Translations under genes and position numbers: made by a program
Shown: positions 54,372 through 63,708 of the stretch, piece after piece
Position numbering within the stretch: position 1 is the first letter of the stretch
How the letters are laid out: each line of letters opens with the position of its first letter
The notes under the pieces: model-generated
What the model was told of the DNA's origin: nothing
Databases searched by the model: none
The model's input: the letters and a program-made list of their open reading frames with translations, nothing else
Assembly: GCF_001029505.1 (NCBI RefSeq)
Contig: NZ_LEKH01000002.1
Coordinates: 1-64,000 of the forward strand
Direction: 5' to 3'
DNA length: 64,000 bases
Source of the DNA: Rubrobacter aplysinae
GTDB lineage: Bacteria > Actinomycetota > Rubrobacteria > Rubrobacterales > Rubrobacteraceae

Positions 54372-54719
54372 TCAGGAGGCCTTGCGGGTGATACCGGTAA
54401 TACCGGAGGCACCGGAGACGGCGGGCTCGAAGCTCATGCGGTCCTCGAGCCCGCAGGAGTGGACGCTAGCCATCACCTGCCAGGACGGGGAGCAGAGCGA
54501 GAGCCTGGGATACGAAAGGAGGGCCTCGGAGAGCTCGCGCATCGTGCGGACGTCGGCGAAGGCAACCCCGGAGAGGTCTACCGACACGGCGCGGCCGCTT
54601 GCCGCTTCCCGCCGGAGCACGTCGGACAGATCACGCAGGCTGTCGATGTCGAACTCGCCGTAGAGCTCGATCACCCGCACGCCGCCTCTCTGGCTCAAGT
54701 TGATCTCATACAAAGGCAT
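54372..54719 (-). CDS. STAS-domain protein, anti-sigma antagonist-like, without the usual serine
   Basis: A 115-residue STAS protein. The pattern INLSQRGGVRVIELYGEFDI, DLSDVLRREAASGRAVSVDL, SGVAFADVRTMREL matches SpoIIAA/RsbV-type antagonists, but the position of the phosphorylated serine (normally DSSG after the fourth strand) reads DVRT. Without that serine, switching by kinase phosphorylation seems unlikely; the threonine three residues on may replace it or the protein may be a constitutive binder. It lies divergent from the ECF sigma gene. Confidence 0.8.
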   Translation of the reverse strand: MPLYEINLSQRGGVRVIELYGEFDIDSLRDLSDVLRREAASGRAVSVDLSGVAFADVRTMRELSEALLSYPRLSLCSPSWQVMASVHSCGLEDRMSFEPAVSGASGITGITRKAS

Positions 54720-54826
54720 GACGCGTCCCCCTAGGGCTTTCGGTACCGATGTTTGCCGTTATTTCTCCTGCCACTCTCTAAGACGAGTTCCGGGCCCTTC
54801 GGGTTACAGGCTATGGCGGTTTCGGG

Positions 54827-54847
54827 GGAAATTTTTCTCAAATTTCC
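54827..54847. promoter_or_regulatory. Inverted repeat upstream of the ECF sigma gene
   Basis: GGAAATTT (54827-54834) and AAATTTCC (54840-54847) form a perfect 8-base inverted repeat with a 5-base spacer, a sharp A/T island in GC-rich DNA between the divergent STAS and sigma genes. It could be a regulator-binding site. Confidence 0.4.
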
Positions 54848-54995
54848 TCCTCCGAGCCCGCTGCGGGGTGATCCAGCCGCCCCCGTCGAGCGTGTCGGGC
54901 TGCTCCAAAAGACGCGACTTCTGTTATTTTGCGCTGGTGAACGGCGCTTCTCACAACACGGAGAGCCGGAGAACCGGCCCCGACGGCTCCCCCGG

Positions 54996-55610
54996 ATGAG
55001 CGTGGAGGAGTACGGCCTGATACACCGCGCCTCCCGGGGCAACGTCGAGGCGTTCACCCAGCTGGTACGCCAGCACTCGGACTTGGTGTACCGGGTGGCG
55101 CTGCGCATCCTGGGGCCCGAGACGGCGAAGGACGCCAGCCAGGAGGTCTGGGTGCGGGTGTGGAAGGCCCTCGAGGACTTCCGGGCGGATAGCGCCTTCA
55201 GCACCTGGCTGTACAAGGTCACGGTCAACACCTGCCTCTCGGAACTGCGGCGTGAGCGGGGCCGTACCGAGCGCGAGGAGGAGCACCGCGAGATCCTCTC
55301 CCACCTGCAGGATCCGGACGGCGCGGGCGACCCCGAAGCCGCCGCGCTCGGCCGGGAGCGTCAGGAAGAGGCGATCCGGTACCTCCAGGAGCTGCGCCCG
55401 GATCACCGGGCCGCGCTCGTGCTGCGTCATCTGGAGGGGCTGAGCTACGCCGAGATCTCGGACGTTCTGGAGGTGCCGGAGGGCACGGCCAAGGGCTGGG
55501 TCTCGCGGGGGCGGACGGCCATGTTCGTGATGCTCTCCCAGAACGGCGGAGACGGCGCGACCGATGGAACCCAGAGCGGGTTCGCGAACGGACGAGGGGG
55601 TGAATCATGA
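54996..55610 (+). CDS. ECF-family RNA polymerase sigma factor
   Basis: A 204-residue sigma factor. Region 2 covers about residues 10-85 (FTQLVRQHSDLVYRVALRIL, ASQEVWVRVWKAL, FSTWLYKVTVNTC), and region 4 about 125-180 (LRPDHRAALVLRHLEGLSYA, ISDVLEVPEGTAKGWVSRGR). It ends with a Gly/Asn-rich tail. I chose ATG 54996; the frame is open upstream to 54753 but is not conserved-looking. Its last four bases (ATGA) are the start of the next gene, which is probably its anti-sigma factor. Confidence 0.93.
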   Translation: MSVEEYGLIHRASRGNVEAFTQLVRQHSDLVYRVALRILGPETAKDASQEVWVRVWKALEDFRADSAFSTWLYKVTVNTCLSELRRERGRTEREEEHREILSHLQDPDGAGDPEAAALGRERQEEAIRYLQELRPDHRAALVLRHLEGLSYAEISDVLEVPEGTAKGWVSRGRTAMFVMLSQNGGDGATDGTQSGFANGRGGES

Positions 55611-55936
55611 TCCCCGAAGAGCGCTGGGAGGCGCTGGAGATGATCGGGGCCTACGCCGCCGGAGAGCTCGAAGGCGCGGAGGCCCGTGAGGTGGAGCGGC
55701 TCATCACCGGGAGCACGGATCATCAGGAGCTGGCCCAGGCATACGTGCGGATGCTGACGCTGCTGTCCGTGATCGGACAGGAGGCGCCGGGGGCGCCGGA
55801 GGAGGTTATGAGCCACGCCATCCGCCGCGCCTACGTCTCCGCCTTCTTCCGGCAAGCGGAGGCCCTCCTGGGCGGCCTCGGGAGGTCGTACGCGTCGGCG
55901 CTCATCTACTATCTCGGCCTGCGCGGCAACGGATAA
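55607..55936 (+). CDS. Putative anti-sigma factor, soluble, without zinc motif
   Basis: A 109-residue protein overlapping the sigma gene by 4 bases (ATGA). The N-terminal 40 residues (ALEMIGAYAAGELEGAEARE, VERLI) have the helical pattern of anti-sigma domains, in which LxxYxxGEL is common, but the HxxxCxxC zinc motif is absent. There is no clear membrane helix, although the end (LGRSYASALIYYLGLRG) is mildly hydrophobic. The role as anti-sigma factor is inferred from position and this motif. Confidence 0.65.
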   Translation: MIPEERWEALEMIGAYAAGELEGAEAREVERLITGSTDHQELAQAYVRMLTLLSVIGQEAPGAPEEVMSHAIRRAYVSAFFRQAEALLGGLGRSYASALIYYLGLRGNG

Positions 55937-55983
55937 GAGAGCTAACAGAAGCTAACGGGAACTACCAGTGGTTACCGAGGAGG

Positions 55984-56823
55984 ATGGTTTTGACGAATAA
56001 CATCGGGAGTCTGTCCGGCGATCTCCTGCCCCGAATGCTGGGGGCCGTGGTGGTGCTAGCCGTCGCCCTGCTCGGGGCCCGGCTGTTGCAGAATCTCCTG
56101 CTGCGGCTCCTCGAACGCGCCGGCCTCGACGACCTGGCCGAGCGCACGGGGGCCTCGGGCTCGCTGTGGCGCCTGGGCTACGGCGGCGGACCGTCCCGGC
56201 TGCTCTCGGTAGCGGCGTTCTGGGGAGTCGTCCTGGCCGGGGCGGCGGGGGCCGTGAGCATGCTCGGTATCCCCTCCCTGCAGCAGACCATGGACCGGCT
56301 CGTCAGCCTCTCGGGGGAGATACTGATAGCGATAGCAATCCTCATAGCCGGTGCCATGACCGCGGGCTGGCTCTCGGAGCTCGTATCCCGGCAGGCGGGC
56401 CGCGCCGGTCTACGGGGACAGGAGCTTTTCCGCCGGGGCGTGTTCGTCTCGGTGCTGGCGGTCGCGGGGCTTCTGGCCGCCGGTCAGCTAGGGCTCGACA
56501 CCGCGATCTTGCTCCTGATAGCGGCGGTCGTCCTCGCCTCCCTGGGACTCACCACCGCGCTGGCCCTCGGGCCGGGCCTCGTCCCGCTCTCGGGCAACAT
56601 AGCCGCCGGACGCTACGTGCAGGAGGACCTGTCGGTGGGCGACGAGATCCGGGTCGAAGGCGTGGAGGGCGCGATCTATGAGCTGGGCCACTCCTCGGTT
56701 ACCCTGCGCTCGGAGGACGGCTACCTCTACCGCCTTCCGAACCGCATGCTCCTTGAGAGCGTGGTCCGCAAGCGCGCCCCCGAGGACGAGCGGGAAGGTC
56801 GAGAAGGGAGCCGCGAAGGATAG
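55984..56823 (+). CDS. MscS-like membrane protein
   Basis: A 279-residue membrane protein with four or five hydrophobic segments and a C-terminal beta domain (VQEDLSVGDEIRVEGVEGAI, VTLRSEDGYLYRLPNRMLLE) like the MscS beta domain. It resembles the short, TM-rich proteins annotated as mechanosensitive ion channel or conserved TM helix proteins. GAGGAGG lies directly before ATG 55984 and 6 bases before TTG 55990, so TTG 55990 may be the true start. It lies 47 bases after the putative anti-sigma gene and may be the target of the same stress response. Confidence 0.75.
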   Translation: MVLTNNIGSLSGDLLPRMLGAVVVLAVALLGARLLQNLLLRLLERAGLDDLAERTGASGSLWRLGYGGGPSRLLSVAAFWGVVLAGAAGAVSMLGIPSLQQTMDRLVSLSGEILIAIAILIAGAMTAGWLSELVSRQAGRAGLRGQELFRRGVFVSVLAVAGLLAAGQLGLDTAILLLIAAVVLASLGLTTALALGPGLVPLSGNIAAGRYVQEDLSVGDEIRVEGVEGAIYELGHSSVTLRSEDGYLYRLPNRMLLESVVRKRAPEDEREGREGSREG

Positions 56824-56858
56824 ATCATCCGGGAACCGGCCCGGGTAGCAGATAACGC

Positions 56859-57791
56859 CTAGAGCCTGCCGACCGACTCCAGCAGGAGCTCCATGATCCT
56901 ATCGGCGTCGAGGTCCACGGCGACGTCCGCGTTCGGGGGCTTACCGGATACGCCGTCCACGTCACAGACGGTCTCGCCGGTAGTATGCTCCCCGGCGCAC
57001 TCCACCTCTACCCGCATCGGGCGCGTGGTGAGCACGCCGGGCTCGATGGCCGCCGCAACCGCGACGGCGTCGTGTACCGGGCTCGGCTCGCCGCTCTTCG
57101 GGCTCCACTCCGGCTCGACGAGCAGGTCCGCCGCCACGGCCCCGACGTCTCCCAGCGAGCGCAGCCGCCGCAGATGCTCCTCCCCGACGAGCGCCCGGCG
57201 GGTAACATCCAGGCCGACCATCGTGATCGGGAGCCCGCTGCCAAAGACGACGGCCGCGGCCTCCGGGTCCACGTAGACGTTGAACTCCGCGGCGGCCGTC
57301 GTGTTCCCGGGCCCGACGCTCCCGCCCATCAGGATCACCCGCCGTACCTTCTCCCCCAACCCCGGATTCCGCCGTACGAGGGCCGCGACGTTGGTGAGCG
57401 GCCCTATGGGGATCAGGGTCACGGGCTCCGGGGAAGCCTCTATAACCTCCTCCATCAGGGCAACCGCGTCTTCAGGAGCGGCCCCGGAGACCGGCTCCGG
57501 CATCTCGAGGCCGCCGGATACCTCCAGACCGCTCTCGCCGTGGACGTGCTCCGCGGTCACCAGGCTCCGGCACAGCGGCCCCGCAGCCCCGGCGGCGACG
57601 GGTATATCAGAACGCCCGATCAGGGCCAGCACCCTGAGGGCGTTGCGGGTGGTCTTGTCTACCGGGACATTGCCGGCGACGGTGGTCACCGCCCGCACCT
57701 CGATGCTCTTCTGGCCCGCGCCACAGGCGAGCATGAGCGCCACCGCGTCATCCCTGCCGGGGTCGGCGTCTATTATTACCGGGGGCGTCAC
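56859..57791 (-). CDS. Inosine-uridine preferring nucleoside hydrolase family
   Basis: A 310-residue nucleoside hydrolase from GTG 57791. The metal-binding N-terminus IIDADPGRDDAVALMLA carries the conserved Asp cluster; later LIPIGPLTNVAALVRRNP, VILMGGSVGPGNTTAAAEFNVYVDPEAA, and the late VHDAVAVAAAI with the final metal aspartate. It splits ribonucleosides into base and ribose. The ribose operon 30 kb away could use the product, but no direct link is seen. Confidence 0.95.
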   Translation of the reverse strand: MTPPVIIDADPGRDDAVALMLACGAGQKSIEVRAVTTVAGNVPVDKTTRNALRVLALIGRSDIPVAAGAAGPLCRSLVTAEHVHGESGLEVSGGLEMPEPVSGAAPEDAVALMEEVIEASPEPVTLIPIGPLTNVAALVRRNPGLGEKVRRVILMGGSVGPGNTTAAAEFNVYVDPEAAAVVFGSGLPITMVGLDVTRRALVGEEHLRRLRSLGDVGAVAADLLVEPEWSPKSGEPSPVHDAVAVAAAIEPGVLTTRPMRVEVECAGEHTTGETVCDVDGVSGKPPNADVAVDLDADRIMELLLESVGRL

Positions 57792-57836
57792 GCGTCTACG
57801 CCGGAGCGGCCCGCCCGGGGACCGTACCGGGGGCTG

Positions 57837-59198
57837 TTACTCGGACCAGCCGCCGACACGGACATCGTTGTAGCCCTTGGTGCTCGCCTCTGGCGGCGGG
57901 TAGCTGTACAGGTCCTCATACAGCAGGCCCTCGCGGAGCACCTCACCGTCTTCCTTGACCGTCTTGTAGGTGCTCCACTTGATCCCACGGTCCGTGTCCT
58001 TGAAGTCCTGCTCCGAGCGCATCTCCACTTCTTTGCCGTTAGGCTGGCCCCAGATCTCGGCCTTCAGGATGCCCTTGTCCGTTATGTACTCCCGGATCAA
58101 GATGTTCGAGTCCGTGGTGTTCTCGAACTTCATGTCGAGCTCCGGGATGCCGGCCCCGCCGAACCACACCGTCGCGTCGAAGCCGGGCCTTATGTACGGC
58201 AGCACCGTGTAGTGGGCGTTACGCTCCACGATGTCCAGCCCGGCGTGCTGCGCGGCCATGTACACGGTCGAGGTGACCTGGCACAGCCCGCCTCCGAGGG
58301 CCGAGGTCTCCCCGCCGTCGGCGAACACCTTAGCCTTTTTGTAGTCGAGGCCCGCGATGTGATCGTTCATGGAGAACACCTCGCCAGGCTCCAGAACCGT
58401 ACCGTTCACGGCGCCCGACGAGATCTCGAGGTTCTTCTTGCGGGCCTCCGAGTCGGAGTAACGGTAGTCCGTCTCGAACTCCCCGAGCTTCGTGTCCGGG
58501 GCCCGGCCTTCGAGCTCCGAGGCGGTCTCGTCCGGCGCGACGCTCTTCGTGGCGAGCGTTACCTGCCCTTCGAGCTCCGGCAACGCCTCGTCCAGGTTCT
58601 CGAGCGTCTGCCGGGGGGCTAGCTCCTGACCCTCCTGGCCTTCCAGCACCTCCATCTCGCCCGAGCCCGAGGTGTCGTAGCTGGCGTCCTCCGGTTGCTG
58701 GGACACCTCGCTAGAGAAGCCGGAGATGGCCTCCTCCGCGGCTCCCCGGTCGTAGGAGACGACCGCCGGTATCGAGACCCCGGCGGAGGAGCCCCGCAAG
58801 GCCTGGAAGTTACGCTCCAGAAACCCACCGTCACGGCCGACGGCGTAGGCTTTCTCGACGCTCTTTCCGGCGTCGAGGTTTACCCCGAGGTCCTCTGCAG
58901 AGACCACCCCGGCGTCCCCGCCGTCCGGGCCCTTAAGGCTTATCCGCCCGAGGTTCTCGGAGGCCTTGCTCTGTAGCGCCTCGCGGGCCTCGGCCTTGCT
59001 CATGCCGCCCACGTCCACGCCCCCGACCTCGACGCCGCGCCTGATACCCCCGTCGTTCCCGGCGAACCCGAGCGCCACCAGCATGATCAGCACGAGCAGC
59101 AGCGCGAGCAGCACCAGCCCCATTATCCGCCTCCGCCGCCGGAATCCCGAGGTCCCTGAATACCGCCGGAGCAGATCCCCCCAGCGGGCCTTTTTCAT
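57837..59198 (-). CDS. VanW-family protein
   Basis: About 453 residues from ATG 59198 (GTG 59228 is an alternative). A basic N-terminus and one membrane segment (GLVLLALLLVLIMLVALGF) are followed by an extracellular part: a PG_binding_4-like region (GVDVGGMSKAEAREALQSK), then the VanW domain (LEPGEVFSMNDHIAG, ALGGGLCQVTSTVYMAAQHA, VERNAHYTVLPYIRPGFDATVW). VanW-domain proteins accompany glycopeptide resistance genes in some bacteria but are also common cell-surface proteins elsewhere; no other van gene is near, so a cell-wall role is inferred. Confidence 0.92.
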   Translation of the reverse strand: MKKARWGDLLRRYSGTSGFRRRRRIMGLVLLALLLVLIMLVALGFAGNDGGIRRGVEVGGVDVGGMSKAEAREALQSKASENLGRISLKGPDGGDAGVVSAEDLGVNLDAGKSVEKAYAVGRDGGFLERNFQALRGSSAGVSIPAVVSYDRGAAEEAISGFSSEVSQQPEDASYDTSGSGEMEVLEGQEGQELAPRQTLENLDEALPELEGQVTLATKSVAPDETASELEGRAPDTKLGEFETDYRYSDSEARKKNLEISSGAVNGTVLEPGEVFSMNDHIAGLDYKKAKVFADGGETSALGGGLCQVTSTVYMAAQHAGLDIVERNAHYTVLPYIRPGFDATVWFGGAGIPELDMKFENTTDSNILIREYITDKGILKAEIWGQPNGKEVEMRSEQDFKDTDRGIKWSTYKTVKEDGEVLREGLLYEDLYSYPPPEASTKGYNDVRVGGWSE

Positions 59199-59228
59199 TC
59201 GGGACGTATCTTTGCCTCTATAGGACAC

Positions 59229-59609
59229 TCAGCCTCGCTCTTCGATGATGTGCCTCCCGGGGAACGGACCACGGAGCACCGGTCAAGGTAGGCCCGGCCC
59301 CGCGCGTTCCCTCTTTGCGCTCTCTACAGAGACACATATTAAAACCGACCCGGCGAGTCTGCCAGAGCAGCCGACGCCGCACATCCGCACGATCGCCGCA
59401 AAATGCCTCTCCAGTGCCTCCCCAGAACTCCCCGAAACCTCCCCATGCCGCCCTCTCCAGCCCCTCTGTAGTGTAGATCATTACACCCGAAACCCCATTA
59501 TGTGTGTTATGAATATAGTTGGGCGCAGAGCCTGCCCGAGGCAACACGGGAATCTCCGGCGCGGCCACCGGGCCGGGGCTCTCGACAGGAGTATTTACAG
59601 GAGAGTTTG
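59229..59609. other. Intergenic region upstream of the acyl-CoA synthetase/acetyltransferase gene
   Basis: About 380 bases between divergent genes. GTGTA and TACAC arms at 59471-59486 form a small inverted repeat, and A/T-rich stretches near 59497-59519 (TTATGAATATAG) could hold a -10 element. Neither is strong. Nothing else is recognised. Confidence 0.35.
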
Positions 59610-62354
59610 ATGGTACAGACCAGAGGTTCCAAGAACACCGACCCGGCGCACGACGTACTCGGCTACGAGCGGCAGCCGCTCGACGCCATCTTCAAGCCCG
59701 AGACGGTCGCCGTGATCGGGGCTTCAGAGCGCGAGGGCAGCGTCGGGCGGACGCTGATGTGGAATCTGATCTCGAACCCCTTCGGCGGCACGGTGTATCC
59801 CGTAAACCCCAAGCGGCAGAACGTGATGGGCATCCGGGCCTACCCGAGCATCGGCGAGGTGCCCGAGCGGGTGGACCTCGCCGTAATAGTCTCCCCCGCC
59901 CCGAGCGTGCCCGGCATCATCTCCGAGTGCGTCGACGCCGGGGTATCCGGCGCAATCGTCATCTCCGCCGGGTTCCGCGAGGTCGGCGAGGAGGGCGCGG
60001 AGCTAGAGCGCCGGGTCATGCAAGAGGCCCGGCGCGGCGACATGCGCGTCGTGGGGCCGAACTGCCTCGGCCTGATGAACCCCATCCTGGGCATGAACGC
60101 GACCTTCGCCGGGGCGATGGCGAACCCCGGCAGCGTCGGCGTGCTCAGCCAGAGCGGGGCACTCCTGACCTCCATTTTGGACCGCAGCTTCGCGGAGAAC
60201 GTCGGGTTCTCGGCGTTCGTCAGCGTCGGCTCGATGATGGACGTTGGCTGGGGAGATCTAATCTACTACCTCGGCGACGACCCGAAGACCAAATCCATCG
60301 TCGTGTACATGGAGTCCATACAGGACGCCCGATCGTTCCTCTCCGCCGCCCGCGAGGTCGCCCTCACCAAGCCGATCATAGTTATAAAGGCCGGCCGCAC
60401 CGAGGCCGCCGGAGAGGCCGCCGCCTCCCATACCGGCGCGCTCGCGGGCTCTGACGAGGTGCTCGACGCCGCCTTCCGCCGCAGCGGCGTGTTGCGGGTG
60501 GAGTCCATCTCCGAGCTCTTCGACATGGCAGAGGTGCTCTCCAAGCAGCCGCGCCCCAAGGGTCCGCGGCTCACGGTACTCACGAACGCCGGCGGCCCCG
60601 GCGTTCTGGCTACGGACGCGCTGGTCGAGGGCGGCGGCGAGCTTGCCCGCATCTCCGACGGCACGATGGAGGAGCTAAACGGCTTCCTCCCGGCCCCCTG
60701 GAGCCACGGCAACCCCATAGACGTGCTCGGGGACGCAAACCCCGACCGCTACGCCCAGGCTCTGGAGACCGCCTCGGACGACCCGGACAGCGACGGGATG
60801 CTCGTAATCCTGACGCCCCAGGACATGACCGACCCCACCGGGACCGCCGAAAAGCTCGCCCCCTACGCCCGCTCCTCTAAAAAGCCCGTGATCGCGAGCT
60901 GGATGGGCGGCCCAAACGTCGCCGAGGGCAAGGAGATACTGAACCAGGCCGGCATCCCGACCTTCGACTACCCGGACACCGCCGCCCGCGCCTTCGACAA
61001 CATGTGGCGCTACACCTACAACCTGCGCGGTATCTACGAGACACCCTCACTCGCCGTCGAGGAGGACGTGGGCCGCGAGATGGCCCGGCGCATGATCGAT
61101 GACGCCCGGGACGCGGGCCGCACGCTGCTTACCGAGGCCGAGTCCAAGAGCCTGCTGGGCTCCTACAGCATCCCGACCACCGAGACCCGCGTAGCCACGA
61201 GCGCCGACGAGGCCGTCGAGCAGGCCGGGAGGATGGGCTATCCGGTGGTGCTGAAGCTGCACTCGGAGACGATCACCCACAAGACCGACGTCGGCGGCGT
61301 GGAGCTGAACCTCGCCGACGCCGGAGCCGTGAGCGCCGCCTTCGAGCGGATACGCGGCGCCGTTACCGAGGACGGCTTCGACGGCGTCACCGTGCAGCCC
61401 ATGGTCTCGACCCGGGGCTACGAGCTGATCCTGGGCTCAAGCCTCGACCCGCAGTTCGGGCCCGTCGTGCTCTTCGGAAGCGGCGGCTCGCTGGTGGAGG
61501 TGTACCGCGACCGGGCGCTGGCCCTGCCGCCGCTCAACACCACCCTCGCCCGCCGCATGATGGAGGGCACCCGCATCAGCGAGGCCCTGAAGGGCGTGCG
61601 CGGCCAGGAGCCGGTGGACGAGGCCGCACTCGAAGGGCTGCTGGTGCGCTTCTCGCAGCTCGTCGTCGAGCAGCCCCGGATAAAGGAGATAGACATAAAC
61701 CCGCTGCTCGCCTCGGGTGAAGGGCTCCTGGCTCTGGACGCCCGGGTGGTATTACACGAGCCCGACGCGGAAGAAGAGAACCTGCCAAAGCCCGCGGTAC
61801 GCCCTTATCCGGTGCAGTACGTGCAGGAGGTGGAGCTGGCGGACGGAGAGCGCGCGACGGTGCGCCCGATCCGGCCCGAAGACGAGCCGCTGATGGTCAA
61901 GTTCCACGAGTCGCTCTCGGAGCGCAGCATCTACATGCGCTACTTCCACATGATGAACCTCGACCAGCGCACGGCCCACGACCGCCTGACCCGCATCTGC
62001 TTTATAGACTACGACCGCGAGATGGCGCTGGTGGCCGAGCGCCGCAACCCCGAAACTGGGGAGCGCGAGATCATGGGCGTGGGCCGTCTCTCACGGCAGG
62101 GCGGCTCCCCGGAGGAGGCCGAGTACTCCATCCTCATCAGCGACGCCTTCCAGCGCCGGGGCCTCGGCACGCTCCTTTTGGAGCGGCTGCTGGAGGTCGG
62201 GCGGGAAGAAGGCCTGAAGAAGATAACCGCCGAGATCCTGTACGACAACCGCGCCATGCAGGGCATCTCCCGCAAGGTGGGCTTCAAGCTCCGCCGCGAC
62301 ACCGAGGAAGGCGTCTTCAAGGCGGAGCTCGACCTGTTACAGCCGGCGGCGTAG
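59610..62354 (+). CDS. ADP-forming acyl-CoA synthetase fused to GNAT acetyltransferase (Pat/YfiQ-like)
   Basis: A 914-residue protein with the ACD-type layout: CoA-binding domain (residues about 25-130, [20 protein letters not shown]), succinyl-CoA-ligase-like domains with [13 protein letters not shown] carrying the catalytic histidine region near residue 275, ATP-grasp (residues about 500-720, [21 protein letters not shown]), then a GNAT domain (residues about 745-910, [20 protein letters not shown] and [17 protein letters not shown]). Related enzymes acetylate lysines of acetyl-CoA synthetase or act as ADP-forming synthetases. ATG 59610 follows GGAGAG. Confidence 0.92.
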   Translation: MVQTRGSKNTDPAHDVLGYERQPLDAIFKPETVAVIGASEREGSVGRTLMWNLISNPFGGTVYPVNPKRQNVMGIRAYPSIGEVPERVDLAVIVSPAPSVPGIISECVDAGVSGAIVISAGFREVGEEGAELERRVMQEARRGDMRVVGPNCLGLMNPILGMNATFAGAMANPGSVGVLSQSGALLTSILDRSFAENVGFSAFVSVGSMMDVGWGDLIYYLGDDPKTKSIVVYMESIQDARSFLSAAREVALTKPIIVIKAGRTEAAGEAAASHTGALAGSDEVLDAAFRRSGVLRVESISELFDMAEVLSKQPRPKGPRLTVLTNAGGPGVLATDALVEGGGELARISDGTMEELNGFLPAPWSHGNPIDVLGDANPDRYAQALETASDDPDSDGMLVILTPQDMTDPTGTAEKLAPYARSSKKPVIASWMGGPNVAEGKEILNQAGIPTFDYPDTAARAFDNMWRYTYNLRGIYETPSLAVEEDVGREMARRMIDDARDAGRTLLTEAESKSLLGSYSIPTTETRVATSADEAVEQAGRMGYPVVLKLHSETITHKTDVGGVELNLADAGAVSAAFERIRGAVTEDGFDGVTVQPMVSTRGYELILGSSLDPQFGPVVLFGSGGSLVEVYRDRALALPPLNTTLARRMMEGTRISEALKGVRGQEPVDEAALEGLLVRFSQLVVEQPRIKEIDINPLLASGEGLLALDARVVLHEPDAEEENLPKPAVRPYPVQYVQEVELADGERATVRPIRPEDEPLMVKFHESLSERSIYMRYFHMMNLDQRTAHDRLTRICFIDYDREMALVAERRNPETGEREIMGVGRLSRQGGSPEEAEYSILISDAFQRRGLGTLLLERLLEVGREEGLKKITAEILYDNRAMQGISRKVGFKLRRDTEEGVFKAELDLLQPAA

Positions 62355-62465
62355 CCGACGTAGCCGGCGTAGCCAGCGTCCCGGCTCCCGTCGGGCTATG
62401 ATCCCCGGCAATGCCGCCGGCCGTCCACATAAAGCCAGCTCCCGGAGTGCCCGGCCGTAGGCCCG

Positions 62466-63362
62466 ATGGCCGTTAGCCCCCCGCAGCGTCCGGCGTACGC
62501 CCTGCTCGTGGTCGCGGCGGCCTCTCTGTGGGGCACCACCGGGACCGCCCAGGCGCTCGCGCCCGCCGGTGCAAACCCGGTGGCGGTCGGCGCGGTGAGG
62601 GTGCTGATAGGCGGGGCCGCGCTGGTGACCTTCGCGCTGCTCGGCGGGCTCCTCTCGCGCGGCGGGTCACCGGTCAAGGCAGGCGCCGCGTGGGCCCCCG
62701 GGGCGGTAGCCGCCGCCGCGCTGGGCGTCGCGCTGTATCAGCCGCTGTTCTTCGCCGGGGTCGCCCTCTCCGGGGTCTCCGTCGGGACGGTGGTCGCAAT
62801 CGGCAGCGCACCGGTCATGGCCGGGCTCGTCGGCTTCGCGGCACTCGGAGAGCGTCCCGGAGGACTGTGGGCGGTGGCGACCGTTCTGGCAGTGGCGGGC
62901 TGCGGGCTCTTGTTGGGCTCCGGCGGTCCGGTAGAGGTATCTGTGACGGGGGTGCTGTGCGCACTGGGCGCCGGGCTCTGCTACGGCTCCTACGCCACGG
63001 CAAGCAAGGTGCTCCTGGACCGCGGCGTGCCGCAGTCCTCGGTCATGGCCGCCGCCTTCGGGCTCGGGGGCGCGCTGCTGGTACCGGCGTTGTTCTTCGT
63101 GGACCTCGGCTGGCTCGTGGAGCCCTCCGGCGTGGCCGCGGCGCTGCACCTGGGTCTGATCGCGACGGCCGTGGCCTATCTGCTCTTCGCCAGGGGCCTC
63201 TCGGGACTGCCGGTCGCAACCGCCGCGACGCTCTCGCTCGCCGAGCCGCTCACCGCCGGCGCGCTCGGATTCTTGCTGCTGGGAGAGCGGCTGCCGCCCG
63301 TCGCGTTGGTCGGCGCGACGCTACTCCTGGGCGGGCTGTTCGCCGCCTCCCGGGAGGAATGA
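62466..63362 (+). CDS. EamA/DMT-family transporter
   Basis: A 298-residue carrier with ten hydrophobic segments in two EamA repeats. Repeat 1 begins LLVVAAASLWGTTGTAQAL; repeat 2 begins VTGVLCALGAGLCYGSYATA; both end with the conserved GE motif before the last helix (ALGERPGG, LLGERLPP). Such transporters export metabolites or amino acids. It is convergent with azlD, 13 bases away. Confidence 0.92.
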   Translation: MAVSPPQRPAYALLVVAAASLWGTTGTAQALAPAGANPVAVGAVRVLIGGAALVTFALLGGLLSRGGSPVKAGAAWAPGAVAAAALGVALYQPLFFAGVALSGVSVGTVVAIGSAPVMAGLVGFAALGERPGGLWAVATVLAVAGCGLLLGSGGPVEVSVTGVLCALGAGLCYGSYATASKVLLDRGVPQSSVMAAAFGLGGALLVPALFFVDLGWLVEPSGVAAALHLGLIATAVAYLLFARGLSGLPVATAATLSLAEPLTAGALGFLLLGERLPPVALVGATLLLGGLFAASREE

Positions 63363-63375
63363 CTCAGGGCGATGT

Positions 63376-63708
63376 TCAGAGCAGGCCGGTGAGATACCGG
63401 AACAGGTACAGCGCCGCCATGCCACAGGCCACCGTGAGCAGGGGGCTCCTGGTGCGCCAGGCGACCAGCGCGGCGACCGCCCCGGCCAGCAGACGCTCGT
63501 TGCCCAGGGAAAGGTCGAGCGTGCCCTGCTGGTAGAAGATCGCCGGGGTAACCAGCGCGCACAGGGCGGCCGCCGGGAGCAGCCTCAGGGCGCGCCTCGG
63601 GAGCGTCCCGAGCTCGACCTTTCCCGCGAGCGCGATGAAGGAACTCCTGAGCGAGAACGTTATGATCCCGGCGGCGAGGATCACCAGCCACAGCGTCGGG
63701 CCGCTCAT
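63376..63708 (-). CDS. azlD: Branched-chain amino acid exporter small subunit
   Basis: A 110-residue protein with four hydrophobic segments (LWLVILAAGIITFSLRSSF, RALRLLPAAALCALVTPAIF, AGAVAALVAWRTRSPLLTVACGMAALYLF), fitting AzlD/BrnE. AzlD and AzlC together export branched-chain amino acids and analogues. Its ATG overlaps the azlC stop (63705-63708). Confidence 0.9.
   Translation of the reverse strand: MSGPTLWLVILAAGIITFSLRSSFIALAGKVELGTLPRRALRLLPAAALCALVTPAIFYQQGTLDLSLGNERLLAGAVAALVAWRTRSPLLTVACGMAALYLFRYLTGLL

Noticed and set aside
57837-59198. Glycopeptide resistance locus because of VanW
   Set aside because: No vanH, vanA, vanX or two-component genes are nearby; VanW-domain proteins are common without resistance.
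62349-62380. GTAGCCG-type short tandem repeats after the acyl-CoA synthetase gene
   Set aside because: Imperfect 9-base units in GC-rich spacer, with no spacers or leader; not a CRISPR or regulatory array.
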